Part shown: piece by piece, positions 7,399 to 19,590 of the stretch
How the letters are laid out: every line of letters starts with the position of its first letter
How positions within the stretch are numbered: position 1 is the first letter of the stretch
Source: an uncultured Coprococcus sp.
Lineage (GTDB): Bacteria > Bacillota > Clostridia > Lachnospirales > Lachnospiraceae
Assembly (NCBI GenBank): GCA_947626675.1
Contig: CANQTC010000007.1
Span: 1-64,000, forward strand
Length of the DNA: 64,000 nt
Direction of reading: 5' to 3'
Notes under the pieces: model-generated
Told to the model about the DNA's origin: nothing
Databases searched by the model: none
Seen by the model: the letters and a program-made list of their open reading frames with translations, nothing else
Program-made: the position numbers and the translations under genes

Positions 7399-8583
7399 CT
7401 ATTTATATCTGCACATAATCGTTTCAGCAGTCTCTACCGCTTTTTCAAACATCGGCTCTATCATGCCTTCCAGTTTCCGTTCGGATTTTTCTATTGCTGA
7501 CAATATTGGTTTCGTAACCGGATGTTTGGCAACAAAAGTAGTGCAGCAATCCTCATACGGCTGAATCGATGTTTCATATGTGCCTATTTTCTCTGATATA
7601 TCCACTATTTCCTGCTTATCCATACCGATACATGGTCGAAATACCGGCATCGTGCTGACTTCATTAATTACAGAAAGGCTATACACCGTCTGACTGGAAA
7701 CCTGCCCGATGCTTTCGCCTGTAACAGTACACTGGCAATCGTTCTTTTTTGCCAGTTCTTCTGCTATCTTTACCATATATCGCTTCATGATGATGGTTAA
7801 TTCTTCATGAGGGCAGTTGTCATATATCGCCATCTGAATATCAGCAAAATTCACCACATGAAGCCTGATAGCTCCTGCATAATCTGCCACAAGGCAAGCT
7901 AAGTCCACCACCTTTTGTTTCGCTCTTTCGCTTGTAAATGGCGGCGCATGGAAATATACAGCTTCTATCTCAACACCTCGTTTTGCTATCATATAAGCAG
8001 CAACCGGACTGTCTATTCCTCCTGAAAGAAGCGCCATTGCTTTACCATTTGTACCTACCGGAAGACCTCCCGGTCCCGGAATCGTAATCGAATAAATATA
8101 TACCACTTTCCGAATCTCTACATGAATAATTTCCTGAGGTTCATGCACATCAACCGCAAGCTTATCGTAAGCTTCAAGCAGATAATGTCCAAGTTCTGCA
8201 TTTACCTCCATAGAAGTCATCGGATATGTCTTATCATTTCTCCTTGTATCCACTTTAAATGTAAAGTTCTTTCTGTCATAAGCATTATCCACATATTCAA
8301 TTACCCTGTCGCGTATGGTTTCAAACGCAGTATCTTCTTCAATGACAATCGGGCATATCCCCACAATACCAAACACTTTTGTCAGTGCCGTTACCACATC
8401 CTCATAATCATATGCGGAAAGTGCTTCAACAAATATCCTTCCCTGTTCTTTCCTTATATGAAACGCACCCAGGCTTTTCAGTTTTCTGTTTATGTTTTTA
8501 CAGAGAATATCTTCAAATATATATCTGTTTTTTCCCTTCGTTCCTATCTCGGCATATTTTATCATAAAAGCTTTATAATGCAT
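7399..8583 (-). CDS. thiI: tRNA 4-thiouridine synthase ThiI
   Basis: The 394-residue protein has a ferredoxin-like/THUMP N-terminal half and a PP-loop ATPase with SGGIDS at residues 187-192. It makes s4U8 in tRNA using persulfide sulfur. The C-terminal rhodanese domain of the E. coli enzyme is absent, as in B. subtilis ThiI. Its ATG overlaps the stop of the cysteine desulfurase gene (TAATG), matching the known dedicated NifZ-ThiI pairing in Bacillota. Confidence 0.95.
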   Translation of the reverse strand: MHYKAFMIKYAEIGTKGKNRYIFEDILCKNINRKLKSLGAFHIRKEQGRIFVEALSAYDYEDVVTALTKVFGIVGICPIVIEEDTAFETIRDRVIEYVDNAYDRKNFTFKVDTRRNDKTYPMTSMEVNAELGHYLLEAYDKLAVDVHEPQEIIHVEIRKVVYIYSITIPGPGGLPVGTNGKAMALLSGGIDSPVAAYMIAKRGVEIEAVYFHAPPFTSERAKQKVVDLACLVADYAGAIRLHVVNFADIQMAIYDNCPHEELTIIMKRYMVKIAEELAKKNDCQCTVTGESIGQVSSQTVYSLSVINEVSTMPVFRPCIGMDKQEIVDISEKIGTYETSIQPYEDCCTTFVAKHPVTKPILSAIEKSERKLEGMIEPMFEKAVETAETIMCRYK

Positions 8584-9728
8584 TATTTTTTCCTCACATA
8601 TCTCCGTAATACCGGCAATATTTCTTTTATAACATCGATTGTATAATCAACCTGTTCTTCTGTATTGTATTCAGAAAAGCTAAATCGAAGCGTAGACTCA
8701 AGCTGCTCCTTCGGCATTTTTACAGCCGTAAGTACATTGCTTACAGACTGTTTGTTTGATGAACACGCCGAGCCAGCCGATACATATACCCCTCTTTCTT
8801 CCAGTGCGTGAAGCAGAACCTCGCTTCTTACTCCTATAAAAGAGAAACTGGATATATGTGGTGCATCTCCTGAATTGTCATATACATTTTCTATCTCCAG
8901 AAGTCCTTTTGAAAGCCGCGCCTTCAGTTTTCTCATCCACTCGATATTTCTATCCAGATTTTTATATACGATTTCAACAGCTTTTCCAAATCCTGCTATT
9001 CCCGGAACATTCTCCGTACCCGAACGCATACCGTTCTGCTGTCCGCCGCCATAGATAATCGGTTTCAGTTTTGTCCCATTTTTTACAAACAACATTCCTA
9101 CACCCTTCGGCCCATGAAGTTTATGACCGCTCACAGACATCATATCGATATTCAGTCGTTTCGGATAAATATGCATCTTACCAAATGCCTGTATCGCATC
9201 TACATGAAATAATGTGCTGCTGTTTTTTTCTTTTATCCCTTTACCGATTTCTTCTATAGGCATAACAGAACCGATTTCATTATTGACATACATAACAGAA
9301 ACAAGTATCGTATCTTCATCTACAGCCTGCAGCAATTCCTCTTTGTTGACAACGCCATGCGCATCTGTACCTATCACGACAATCTCAAAGCCCATATCGG
9401 CAAGAAACCTTGTACACGAGGAAACAGAAGCATGTTCTACCGCTGTCGTTATGATTTTATTCCCGGTTCTTCTGTTTGCAAGCGCCGCTCCTATCAGCGC
9501 CATATTGTTTGACTCTGTTCCGCCTGAAGTAAATATAATCTCTTTCGGTTCACATTTCAATTCTTTTGAAATAATCTCTTTTGCTTTTTTGATATAAGAA
9601 CCTGCGTTCACGCCCTTCATATGAAGTGATGAAGGATTTCCATAATCTTCACACATAAGCCTTAAAACAAACTCCCTTACTTCCGGAAATACTACAGTCG
9701 TTGCAGCATTATCAAAATATGCTTCCAT
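8583..9728 (-). CDS. Cysteine desulfurase (NifS/IscS family, NifZ-like)
   Basis: This 381-residue PLP enzyme has the PLP lysine in SVSGHKLHGPKG (K203), the HVDAIQAFGK cofactor motif and the catalytic cysteine in SAGSACSS (C322). Extracting sulfur from cysteine as a persulfide fits donation to the thiI product encoded immediately downstream with overlapping codons. The short loop around the active cysteine places it in the NifS/IscS group, not SufS. Without a wider comparison the exact subfamily name is left open. Confidence 0.93.
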   Translation of the reverse strand: MEAYFDNAATTVVFPEVREFVLRLMCEDYGNPSSLHMKGVNAGSYIKKAKEIISKELKCEPKEIIFTSGGTESNNMALIGAALANRRTGNKIITTAVEHASVSSCTRFLADMGFEIVVIGTDAHGVVNKEELLQAVDEDTILVSVMYVNNEIGSVMPIEEIGKGIKEKNSSTLFHVDAIQAFGKMHIYPKRLNIDMMSVSGHKLHGPKGVGMLFVKNGTKLKPIIYGGGQQNGMRSGTENVPGIAGFGKAVEIVYKNLDRNIEWMRKLKARLSKGLLEIENVYDNSGDAPHISSFSFIGVRSEVLLHALEERGVYVSAGSACSSNKQSVSNVLTAVKMPKEQLESTLRFSFSEYNTEEQVDYTIDVIKEILPVLRRYVRKK

Positions 9729-9754
9729 AATCTTGCCTTTCCTCTAACCAATTT

Positions 9755-10501
9755 CTAAACATCTTTTTCCAATTGAAACATAATAACAGACATTACTGCC
9801 ATTCCTGCTGTTTCAGTACGCAGTATCCGATGTCCCAATGTGATTGCCTCTGCACCCATTCCGGTTACCGCGGCAACCTCCTCTTCTTCAAATCCGCCTT
9901 CCGGCCCTATAAATATACCCAATGACTTTTTACCGTTTATCTCCGATATGACTTTTTTGGAATATGCCACTCCCTCAGCCTCTTCATAAGGTATGATACA
10001 CATATCAAGCCGGGATGCCATATCGATGGCTTCTTTTAAAGATACCGGTCTTGTTACCTCAGGCACAATTCCCCTGCCGCATTGTTTCGCCGCCGAAAGT
10101 GCAATTCCTCTATATCGGTCGGTCTTTTTATCCATTTTCTTATCATCCAGCTTTACAATCGTCCGCTTCGTCATCACGGGTACGATACGACAGACGCCAA
10201 GTTCTACCGTTTTCTGAATAATAAAGTCCATTTTATCCGATTTCGGATATCCCTGAAACAAAGTAATCTCCGTTTCCAACTCTGAACGATTATCGCGTAT
10301 ATCGAATATATCAGCAACCACTTTTTCTGAATAAATATCAGAAATACGGCAGAAAAAATCCTTTTTCTTTCCATCGCAGACGATTATTTCTTCACCTGCT
10401 CTCAGTCGGAGTACATTCTTGATATGGTTTACCGTTTCTCCATACAGTTCTATTTTATTGTCAAAAAAAGCACTGTCTAAAGTGACAAAAAATCTATTCA
10501 T
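9755..10501 (-). CDS. rsmE: 16S rRNA m3U1498 methyltransferase RsmE
   Basis: The 248-residue SPOUT methyltransferase has an N-terminal PUA-like region (NHIKNVLRLRAGEEIIVCDG) and a C-terminal knot with the signature IGPEGGFEEEEV followed by LGHRILRTETA. Its ATG overlaps the prmA stop by 4 nt, so the two ribosome-modification genes are translationally coupled. Confidence 0.95.
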   Translation of the reverse strand: MNRFFVTLDSAFFDNKIELYGETVNHIKNVLRLRAGEEIIVCDGKKKDFFCRISDIYSEKVVADIFDIRDNRSELETEITLFQGYPKSDKMDFIIQKTVELGVCRIVPVMTKRTIVKLDDKKMDKKTDRYRGIALSAAKQCGRGIVPEVTRPVSLKEAIDMASRLDMCIIPYEEAEGVAYSKKVISEINGKKSLGIFIGPEGGFEEEEVAAVTGMGAEAITLGHRILRTETAGMAVMSVIMFQLEKDV

Positions 10502-11463
10502 CCTTTTTTCCTTTTTGCAACAAAACTAACCCAGTCTTTCATATAGACAGTATCTACTATGTCAAAGTGATTGTCAAGCAGCGCTTTTCTTACTTCCTCT
10601 TCTTTGATGTTAATAATACCTGATGATATAAACAAACCGTCCTCTTTCATAAACGACTGCACAATCCCTGATAAAGGAATAATAACATCTGCAAGAATAT
10701 TTGCAACTACTATATCATATTTTTTTCCTATTGAATCTGCAAATTTCTTATCCTCTAATATATTTCCGCAGATAAAGCTTACGGATTCTTCCGATATATT
10801 ATTGATATCCCGGTTTTCATTTGCCACATCTACCGCAATCCGGTCTATATCCACGCCAAGCACCCTGCCTGCGCCGAGTTTATTGCACACAAAGGATAAT
10901 ATACCGCTGCCGCTTCCGGCATCAAGTACCGTATCCCCAAATTTCATATATTTTTTAAGCTGTCCTATACAAAGCTTCGTCGTTTCATGAGAGCCTGTAC
11001 CAAATGCAGTTCCCGGGTCGATATCGATAACGATATCCTCATCGGTTACATCTGCAGGGATATCTTCCCATGTAGGTTTAATCACGATATTTTCATATAT
11101 TCTAAATGGTTTAAAGTATTGTTTCCAGTTATTAATCCAGTCTTTCTCTTCCGTCTCTGTACATTCAATCATACCTGTTCCTACTTGTATGTATTCTGAT
11201 AATCTGTTCAGTTCCTTTACTATTTTATTTTTTAATTCTTCTACGTTACATTCCTCGTCTAAAAAACACGATATTTTAGCTGTTCCATCATATTCAGGCA
11301 TATCATCCGGCAATAAATCAATATACATCTCTGCCATCTCTTCATCTGATAAGGGAATATTGTCCTCCACCTGAACACCCAAAACGCCTTCCTCATCGAG
11401 GAAGGCGCTTAAGAGGTCCACAGCTTCACATGTAGTTTCTACCGTAAGCTTTGTCCATTTCAT
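10498..11463 (-). CDS. prmA: Ribosomal protein L11 methyltransferase PrmA
   Basis: The 321-residue class I SAM methyltransferase contains the PrmA motif DPGTAFGTGSHETTKLC, then VLDAGSGSGILSF and the NILADVI motif. It trimethylates L11. It follows dnaJ by 9 nt on the same strand, the common Bacillota order dnaJ-prmA-rsmE. Confidence 0.95.
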   Translation of the reverse strand: MKWTKLTVETTCEAVDLLSAFLDEEGVLGVQVEDNIPLSDEEMAEMYIDLLPDDMPEYDGTAKISCFLDEECNVEELKNKIVKELNRLSEYIQVGTGMIECTETEEKDWINNWKQYFKPFRIYENIVIKPTWEDIPADVTDEDIVIDIDPGTAFGTGSHETTKLCIGQLKKYMKFGDTVLDAGSGSGILSFVCNKLGAGRVLGVDIDRIAVDVANENRDINNISEESVSFICGNILEDKKFADSIGKKYDIVVANILADVIIPLSGIVQSFMKEDGLFISSGIINIKEEEVRKALLDNHFDIVDTVYMKDWVSFVAKRKKG

Positions 11464-11472
11464 CTATTCTAC

Positions 11473-12630
11473 CTACTTTTTCTTTCTTCTCTTATGATCA
11501 CCAAAGGTAAATGGTCCTGCTGAATCCGTAGCAGGTCTTGTTTCTACAAGTGTAGCCTGCTCATATTGGTTAAGAATATGTCGTTGTTCTTCCGTCAAGT
11601 TCTCAGGCACCTGTACGACAAGTGTTACAATATGGTCGCCGCGCTGTGTCGGATTTTTAAGATTCGGAACACCTTTTCCTCTTAACTTAATTTTCGTATC
11701 AGTCTGTGTACCGGCAGGTATATTATAATCAATCTCACCTTCAATGGTATTAATCTTGATTGTTCCGCCAAGAGCCGCCTGTGTAAAGGATATCGGCTCA
11801 GAAGAATACAAATTATACTCCTGACGCTGGAAGGTCGGATGGCGGTCTACAAGAATCGTTACATGCAAATCTCCTCTTTCTCCTCCATTTACACCAGGTT
11901 CACCTTTTCCTTTAATACGGATGTTCGTTCCGTTATCAACTCCCGGTGGTACTGCTATCTGTATCTTCTTTCTGCTCTTTACATAACCCGTACCTGCGCA
12001 ATTACTGCATTTATATTTGATAATCTTACCTGCGCCGCCACATTCCGGACAAGTCTGAACATTCCTTACAACACCAAACAAAGACTGCTGCGTTGTAATA
12101 ATCTGACCTTTTCCGCCACATTTGCCACATACCTCCGGCTTATGTCCCGGCTGCGAACCTGTACCATTACAAACTTCACATTCATCCTTTAAAGGAAGCT
12201 CAAGCTCCTTTTGTGTTCCAAATATCGCTTCTTCAAAAGCTACCCTTATTGTCGTTTTGATATTTGCGCCCTTCATTGGCCCATTTGTATTTCTCTGTCT
12301 GCTTCCGCCGCCGAACATATCTCCGAATATATCTCCGAATATGTCTCCCATATCAGCGAAGTCAAATCCGAAACCACCAAAGCCGCCACCGCCGTTCTGG
12401 TCGAATGCAGCATGGCCAAACTGGTCGTATTTTGCACGTTTTTCAGGATCGCTAAGTACCGCATATGCTTCCGCAGCTTCTTTGAACTTTCTCTCGGCTT
12501 CCGCATCTCCCGGATTCATATCGGGATGATATTTCTTTGCTACTACCCTGTATGCCTTTTTTATCTCTGCTTCCGAGGCTCCTTTGGTAACGCCAAGAAT
12601 CTCATAATAATCAGTTTTTGTTTCTGCCAT
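11473..12630 (-). CDS. dnaJ: Chaperone protein DnaJ
   Basis: This 385-residue type I Hsp40 has an N-terminal J domain with HPD ([11 protein letters not shown]), a Gly/Phe-rich linker (residues about 75-112) and four CxxCxGxG zinc repeats ([32 protein letters not shown]). A C-terminal substrate-binding region follows. It stimulates DnaK ATPase and is the last gene of the hrcA heat-shock operon. Confidence 0.97.
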   Translation of the reverse strand: MAETKTDYYEILGVTKGASEAEIKKAYRVVAKKYHPDMNPGDAEAERKFKEAAEAYAVLSDPEKRAKYDQFGHAAFDQNGGGGFGGFGFDFADMGDIFGDIFGDMFGGGSRQRNTNGPMKGANIKTTIRVAFEEAIFGTQKELELPLKDECEVCNGTGSQPGHKPEVCGKCGGKGQIITTQQSLFGVVRNVQTCPECGGAGKIIKYKCSNCAGTGYVKSRKKIQIAVPPGVDNGTNIRIKGKGEPGVNGGERGDLHVTILVDRHPTFQRQEYNLYSSEPISFTQAALGGTIKINTIEGEIDYNIPAGTQTDTKIKLRGKGVPNLKNPTQRGDHIVTLVVQVPENLTEEQRHILNQYEQATLVETRPATDSAGPFTFGDHKRRKKK

Positions 12631-12673
12631 AATTCTAACCTTTCATCTGCGATATACTATAGACTACGTTTCC

Positions 12674-12704
12674 ATGCTATACAGGGATATTCCCTGTATA
12701 GCAT
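12674..12704 (-). promoter_or_regulatory. Intercistronic hairpin between dnaK and dnaJ
   Basis: A perfect 14-bp inverted repeat (ATGCTATACAGGGA / TCCCTGTATAGCAT) has a 3-nt loop and lies in the 86-nt dnaK-dnaJ gap. No U-run follows on the minus strand, so it looks like an mRNA-stability or partial attenuation element, not a full terminator. Confidence 0.6.
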
Positions 12705-12716
12705 TTATTCATATCA

Positions 12717-14567
<1,851 letters not shown>

Positions 14568-14628
14568 TTATTCCTCCTGAAATAATAAATTCATTTTTAC
14601 TATAATATATTTCTAATGCTTATTGCGA

Positions 14629-15294
14629 TTAGTTTGCTACTTTAACCATACTGTACCGAAGCACCTGTTCCTTATACATATAGCCCTTCTGCATTTCTTC
14701 AACGATTACATTTTCTTCCAGGCTTTCATCTTCCACATGCATAACTGCATTATGATAAGTCGGGTCAAACTGTGTGCCTGCGCAGTTCATAGGCGTTACG
14801 CCGACATTCTCCAGCGATACCATTAGCTGTTTATATATATTTGCCACACCAGCTTCAAAAGGTCTGTCTTTATCCTCATCCGGTATTGCTGCCATTGCTC
14901 TTTCAAAATTATCTACAACAGGCAGGAGATTTGACAGAACTTCTTTTGCGCCTATATCATAAAGCTTCGAGGATTCTTTTTCATTTCGCTGTCTGATGTT
15001 CTCACATTCAGCTAAAAGCCTTTTATATTTCTCTTCAGCATCCGTCAAACGCTCTTTCAACTGCTCATTTTCCTCACGAAGCGCCTTGCCGCCTCTTCTG
15101 TTTTCTCTTGCTACCGGCTTCGGTTTTGCGTCTTCCGCCTGCTGTTCCGGTATATCTACGGTATCTGTAATTTCTACTGTAGATGATTCCGTCTGCTTCA
15201 CTTCCGCTGTAGCCTCTCCAACAATTGTATCTGCCGCCTTTTCTTCTGTCTTAACTTTCTTTGTTGAAGTTTTATTTTTGTTGTCAGCCATCAT
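14629..15294 (-). CDS. grpE: Nucleotide exchange factor GrpE
   Basis: The 221-residue protein has an acidic, low-complexity N-terminal 70 residues, then a long coiled coil (EENEQLKERLTDAEEKYKRL and onward) and the GrpE beta domain (GVTPMNCAGTQFDPTYHNAV, GYMYKEQVLRYSMVKVAN). It exchanges ADP on DnaK. It sits 8 nt after hrcA. Confidence 0.95.
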   Translation of the reverse strand: MMADNKNKTSTKKVKTEEKAADTIVGEATAEVKQTESSTVEITDTVDIPEQQAEDAKPKPVARENRRGGKALREENEQLKERLTDAEEKYKRLLAECENIRQRNEKESSKLYDIGAKEVLSNLLPVVDNFERAMAAIPDEDKDRPFEAGVANIYKQLMVSLENVGVTPMNCAGTQFDPTYHNAVMHVEDESLEENVIVEEMQKGYMYKEQVLRYSMVKVAN

Positions 15295-15302
15295 CTGTCC
15301 TC

Positions 15303-16334
15303 CTACTCGTTATTATTAAATATATCATCCAACTCCCCGGTCAGATTTTTCAGCATCGTGACCACTTTTTTGTAGTCCATCCTTTTAGGACCTATAATTC
15401 CTATTGTCCCCTTTGCCCCTTCGGGCATCTTATATGTTGCTGTTACAAGTGAACAGTCTTTCAAATCTTCGCTTTGATTTTCCTGTCCTATAACAATCTG
15501 TATATCAGAATTTTCCTTCTGAATAACTTCCTCTACATATTTTACAAAAGCTTCATCATCTTCTATATCTTCAAATGTTCCAAGTAATTTCTCAGCTGAA
15601 GCTGAATTAGTAAGTTCAGGATATTTCAGCATGTTCATCGCTCCGCTGGTATAAACTTTAAGGTCATCCGCTTCGTGAATCGCTTCAAGTATCCCCTGAA
15701 ATATCGTTTCCAATATATCGGCATATTCGCCTGCCTGCTGCTTCATGGTCTGAATAAGCTCAATATTAATATCTTCCAGCGCAGCCCCCTGAAGGAATGT
15801 GTTCAGTAAAATATTAAACTTCAATACTTCATCATTCTTCAGATGATAAGTTGTATTGATTAATTTATTTTTTACGATATTGCCTTCTACCATAATGACT
15901 GCCAGCAGCGTATTTTCATCTACCTGCGATAACTGAATAAACTTTACTTTATTATTATACTGCGGCATGGTAACAAGCGTTGCATAGTTTGTATTTACTG
16001 CTAATACCTTTGCTACCTGCTTGAGCATCTTCTCCATCTTGTCAACGCGTTCCAACAAATTCCTGCGTTCTGTTTCCGTCTCTGTTTTTTCTTCCAGAAT
16101 ACTATCTACATAAAACCGATAACCCATATCTGTTGGTATTCGTCCTGCTGACGTATGAGGCTGACAGATATATCCCATATCTTCCAAATCTGACATCTCA
16201 TTCCGAATCGTTGCCGAACTTAAATTCAAATCTGTGTATTTCGATATCGTTCGCGAACCCACAGGCTCGCCAGTCTCAAGATAATTAGAAACAATCGCTT
16301 TCAGGATTTTGACTTTTCTCTCGTCAAGTTCCAT
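15303..16334 (-). CDS. hrcA: Heat-inducible transcription repressor HrcA
   Basis: The 343-residue repressor has an N-terminal winged helix (ETGEPVGSRTISKYTDLNLSSATIRNEMSDLE), the HTSAGRIPTDMGYRFYVD motif and a GAF-like C-terminal domain ending in GPKRMDYKKVVTMLKNLT. It binds the CIRCE element, which lies 23-49 nt upstream of its own start, so the operon is autoregulated. Confidence 0.96.
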   Translation of the reverse strand: MELDERKVKILKAIVSNYLETGEPVGSRTISKYTDLNLSSATIRNEMSDLEDMGYICQPHTSAGRIPTDMGYRFYVDSILEEKTETETERRNLLERVDKMEKMLKQVAKVLAVNTNYATLVTMPQYNNKVKFIQLSQVDENTLLAVIMVEGNIVKNKLINTTYHLKNDEVLKFNILLNTFLQGAALEDINIELIQTMKQQAGEYADILETIFQGILEAIHEADDLKVYTSGAMNMLKYPELTNSASAEKLLGTFEDIEDDEAFVKYVEEVIQKENSDIQIVIGQENQSEDLKDCSLVTATYKMPEGAKGTIGIIGPKRMDYKKVVTMLKNLTGELDDIFNNNE

Positions 16335-16356
16335 ATGCTCATTCCTTTCCTAGTTG

Positions 16357-16383
16357 TTAGCACTCAAACACTCCGAGTGCTAA
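16357..16383. promoter_or_regulatory. CIRCE operator
   Basis: TTAGCACTC-N9-GAGTGCTAA is a perfect match to the CIRCE consensus with the canonical 9-bp spacer. It lies between the promoter and the start of hrcA, the established HrcA binding site for repression of the operon. Confidence 0.97.
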
Positions 16384-16394
16384 CTACTAAGAAT

Positions 16395-16423
16395 AATCTA
16401 ACACTACACTCCTCTTTTGTCAA
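16395..16423 (-). promoter_or_regulatory. Sigma-A promoter of the hrcA operon
   Basis: On the minus strand a consensus -35 TTGACA (16418-16423) and a -10 TAGATT (16395-16400) are 17 bp apart. The CIRCE begins about 11 bp downstream, so a bound repressor would cover the start region. Confidence 0.8.
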
Positions 16424-16450
16424 CAATAAAAATGTAATTTTTCATATATA

Positions 16451-17626
16451 TTATTCTAATAAAAAGTCTGCCAAAATGATATTACTGACATCGATTCCTT
16501 GTTTCGTCAGTTTTATGATTCCCCCATCGTTGATAAGATGTCCGCTTTTTATATATTTATCAATCACTTCTCCATATACCTTATAAACAGAGTGTCCAAA
16601 ATAATCGTTAAAATCCGCAACGCTTATTCCCTGCATCATCCGAAGTCCGAGAAACATAAATTCTTCCATAAGCCTGTCAGAATTCAGCGTTTCATCTACC
16701 GTTCTGATTTCCGTCTCATCTAAATGACTGTTTTTATCGGAAAATGCAGTTATATATTTTTTTATATCGCGGGTATTCGTAAACCGTCTGTTCCGCCAGA
16801 AGGATGATGCTCCCGTTCCCATTCCGATGTATTCACCAAGTGTCCAGTATCCTATATTGTGCTTACATTCAAAACCGGGTTTTGCATAGTTGGATATCTC
16901 ATATCGATTATAGTTTGAGAGTGATAATAATTTATTGGTTGCCTCATACATTTGTCTGTCAAGTTCCTCATCAGGTAAAAGTGCGAGCAATTTTTTATTT
17001 TCAGAAATAGGTGTATCTTCTTCTATAATAAGGCTGTATGAAGAGATATGTTCCGGCGCACATTTTAATACTTTTCCAATCGTATCAAGATATGAATGTA
17101 TGGTCTGTCCCGGGAGCGCCGCCATAACATCTACATTGATATTCTGAAATCCTGCCTCCCTTGCAGTATCAAAGGCCACAAGAAACTGCTCATAATTGTG
17201 AATACGTCCAAGCATCGCAAGTTCCTTATCATTTGCAGACTGCAAGCCAATGCTCATTCTGTTAATTCCACATTCGGCATATTCCCCCGCTTTTGCTGCT
17301 GTCAATGTTCCGGGATTCACTTCTATGCTGATTTCGGCATTTTCTGCCAAACAGAACGTATCCTTTAACGCATCCATGATATTCGTAATATCTCCGGGCA
17401 TAAGTATAGACGGAGTTCCTCCGCCTATAAATATTGTTGATATCCGATACCGTTTTGCCATATACCTATAGCTTCTTATCTCAGCACATAAAGCGTCTAT
17501 ATATGCTTTCCTGTATATTCCGATACCCTCTGTACAATTCTTTCCTGTTTCATAGGAAAGGAAATCACAATAATTACATTTTCTTATACAAAATGGAATA
17601 TGTACATATATGCCTAACTCTTTCAT
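16451..17626 (-). CDS. hemW: Heme chaperone HemW (coproporphyrinogen III oxidase-like radical SAM)
   Basis: The protein is a radical-SAM enzyme with YVHIPFCIRKCNYCDF (C13, C17, C20), the GGGTPS motif, an EVNPGT block and the HemN C-terminal domain. The lepA-hemW-hrcA context is typical of HemW, a heme-binding relative of HemN that is not itself the oxidase. The ATG at 17626 has AGGAAG upstream and begins at the conserved IYVHIPFC. The open frame extends 15 codons further but is poorly supported. Confidence 0.9.
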   Translation of the reverse strand: MKELGIYVHIPFCIRKCNYCDFLSYETGKNCTEGIGIYRKAYIDALCAEIRSYRYMAKRYRISTIFIGGGTPSILMPGDITNIMDALKDTFCLAENAEISIEVNPGTLTAAKAGEYAECGINRMSIGLQSANDKELAMLGRIHNYEQFLVAFDTAREAGFQNINVDVMAALPGQTIHSYLDTIGKVLKCAPEHISSYSLIIEEDTPISENKKLLALLPDEELDRQMYEATNKLLSLSNYNRYEISNYAKPGFECKHNIGYWTLGEYIGMGTGASSFWRNRRFTNTRDIKKYITAFSDKNSHLDETEIRTVDETLNSDRLMEEFMFLGLRMMQGISVADFNDYFGHSVYKVYGEVIDKYIKSGHLINDGGIIKLTKQGIDVSNIILADFLLE

Positions 17627-17710
17627 ATGGCTCTTCCTCACAGTATCTATTCTTCCTTCAGGGAATTGCAAAACAGCCAGATTTTACATCTGCCGTTTGC
17701 ATCGCCCTAA

Positions 17711-19525
17711 CTATTCTTCATCTAATTTCAACACAGACATAAAGGCTTTCTGAGGTATTTCAACATTGCCAATCTGTCTCATTCGTTTTTTACCTTCTTT
17801 TTGCTTTTCAAGCAGCTTTCTCTTTCTTGTTATATCACCGCCATAGCATTTTGCAAGCACATCTTTTCTCATCGCCTTTACGGTTTCTCTGGCGATAACC
17901 TTATTACCGATTGCTGCCTGTATCGGAATTTCAAATAAATGTCTTGGTATCTCACCCTTCAGCTTCTCGCACATTTTTCTTCCACGTTCATACGCGGTAT
18001 CCTGATGAAGGATGAATGAAAGTGCATCTACTTCCTCTTTATTGATAAGGATATCCAGCTTGACAAGTTCGGAGCGCACATATCCTTTCATTTCATAATC
18101 AAATGAAGCATACCCTCTGGAGCGCGACTTTAAGGCATCAAAAAAATCATATATGATTTCATTGAGCGGCAGGTCATATTTGAGCAGCGCCCTTGTTTCT
18201 TCCATATATTCCATGCTTTTATATACACCACGTCGTTCCTGACAAAGCTGCATAATAGCGCCGACATATTCTGTTGTTACCATAATTTCTGCCGACACAA
18301 AAGGTTCCTCCATATATTCAATTGAAGAAGGGTCTGGCAGATTCGATGGATTGGTAAGTTCTATCATCTTCCCATCTGTCGTATGGACTCTGTACACAAC
18401 ACCCGGCGCAGTCGTAACCAAATCCAGATTAAATTCTCTCTCAAGCCTTTCCTGAACAATCTCAAGATGAAGCAGCCCTAAGAAACCGCATCTGAAACCA
18501 AAGCCTAACGCTATCGAGGTTTCCGGTTCAAAGCTCAGTGACGCATCATTTAACTGAAGCTTCTCCAAAGCGTCGCGCAGGTCGGGATATTTCGCGCCAT
18601 CAGCGGGATACATACCGCAATAAACCATAGGCTGCGCCTTTTTATATCCCGGAAGCGCCTCCTGGCATGGATTATTAAAATCTGTAACCGTATCACCTAC
18701 CGTAGTATCTTTGACATTCTTTAAACTTGCGGTAATATATCCTACCATGCCCGCAGAAAGTTCATCACACGGAACAAACCGCCCCGCTCCAAATATACCA
18801 ACTTCGACCACATCAGCCGACGTCCCTGTTGCCATCATCTGTATAGTCGTTCCCTTCTTTACACAGCCATCAAATAGACGGCAGAATATAATAACGCCTT
18901 TATACGAATCGTACAGGCTGTCAAATATTAATGCCTTCAGCGGTTCGTCAGGATTACCGGACGGTGCAGGTATCTTTGTTACGATTTGTTCAAGAACCTC
19001 TTCAATGTTTATACCGTTTTTTGCTGATATCTTAGGCGCATCCTGTGCCTCTATTCCGATGACATCTTCTATCTCATTCACAACTCGCTCCGGGTCGGCT
19101 GACGGTAAATCAATTTTGTTAATTACCGGCATAACATCCAGATTATGGTCTATCGCAAGATAGACGTTTGCAAGCGTCTGCGCCTCTATCCCCTGAGCAG
19201 CATCTACTACGAGAATCGCGCCCTCACATGCCGCAAGACTTCTTGAAACCTCATAATTAAAATCGACATGTCCGGGCGTATCAATCAGGTTAAATATATA
19301 TTCCTCCCCATCTTTTGCAGTATATATAATACGTACGCATTGTGCTTTGATGGTAATTCCACGTTCACGCTCAAGGTCCATGTTATCAAGAACCTGATTT
19401 TGCATCTCCCGGCTTGTCAGAAGCCCTGTCTTTTCTATAATTCTATCAGCTAAAGTTGACTTGCCGTGGTCTATATGTGCTATTATACAAAAATTTCTTA
19501 TCTTCGTCTGGTCTATATGAGCCAT
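17711..19525 (-). CDS. lepA: Elongation factor 4 (LepA)
   Basis: The 604-residue translational GTPase has [28 protein letters not shown] and NKIDLP, with the LepA-specific C-terminal domain ending in [25 protein letters not shown]. LepA acts on ribosomes during initiation and elongation. It is followed by hemW, as in many Bacillota. Confidence 0.97.
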   Translation of the reverse strand: MAHIDQTKIRNFCIIAHIDHGKSTLADRIIEKTGLLTSREMQNQVLDNMDLERERGITIKAQCVRIIYTAKDGEEYIFNLIDTPGHVDFNYEVSRSLAACEGAILVVDAAQGIEAQTLANVYLAIDHNLDVMPVINKIDLPSADPERVVNEIEDVIGIEAQDAPKISAKNGINIEEVLEQIVTKIPAPSGNPDEPLKALIFDSLYDSYKGVIIFCRLFDGCVKKGTTIQMMATGTSADVVEVGIFGAGRFVPCDELSAGMVGYITASLKNVKDTTVGDTVTDFNNPCQEALPGYKKAQPMVYCGMYPADGAKYPDLRDALEKLQLNDASLSFEPETSIALGFGFRCGFLGLLHLEIVQERLEREFNLDLVTTAPGVVYRVHTTDGKMIELTNPSNLPDPSSIEYMEEPFVSAEIMVTTEYVGAIMQLCQERRGVYKSMEYMEETRALLKYDLPLNEIIYDFFDALKSRSRGYASFDYEMKGYVRSELVKLDILINKEEVDALSFILHQDTAYERGRKMCEKLKGEIPRHLFEIPIQAAIGNKVIARETVKAMRKDVLAKCYGGDITRKRKLLEKQKEGKKRMRQIGNVEIPQKAFMSVLKLDEE

Positions 19526-19590
19526 TGTTTCACATCCTTACATCTGTATCTTCGTTCAGAACATTATTGATACAGCATTATACCACAATA

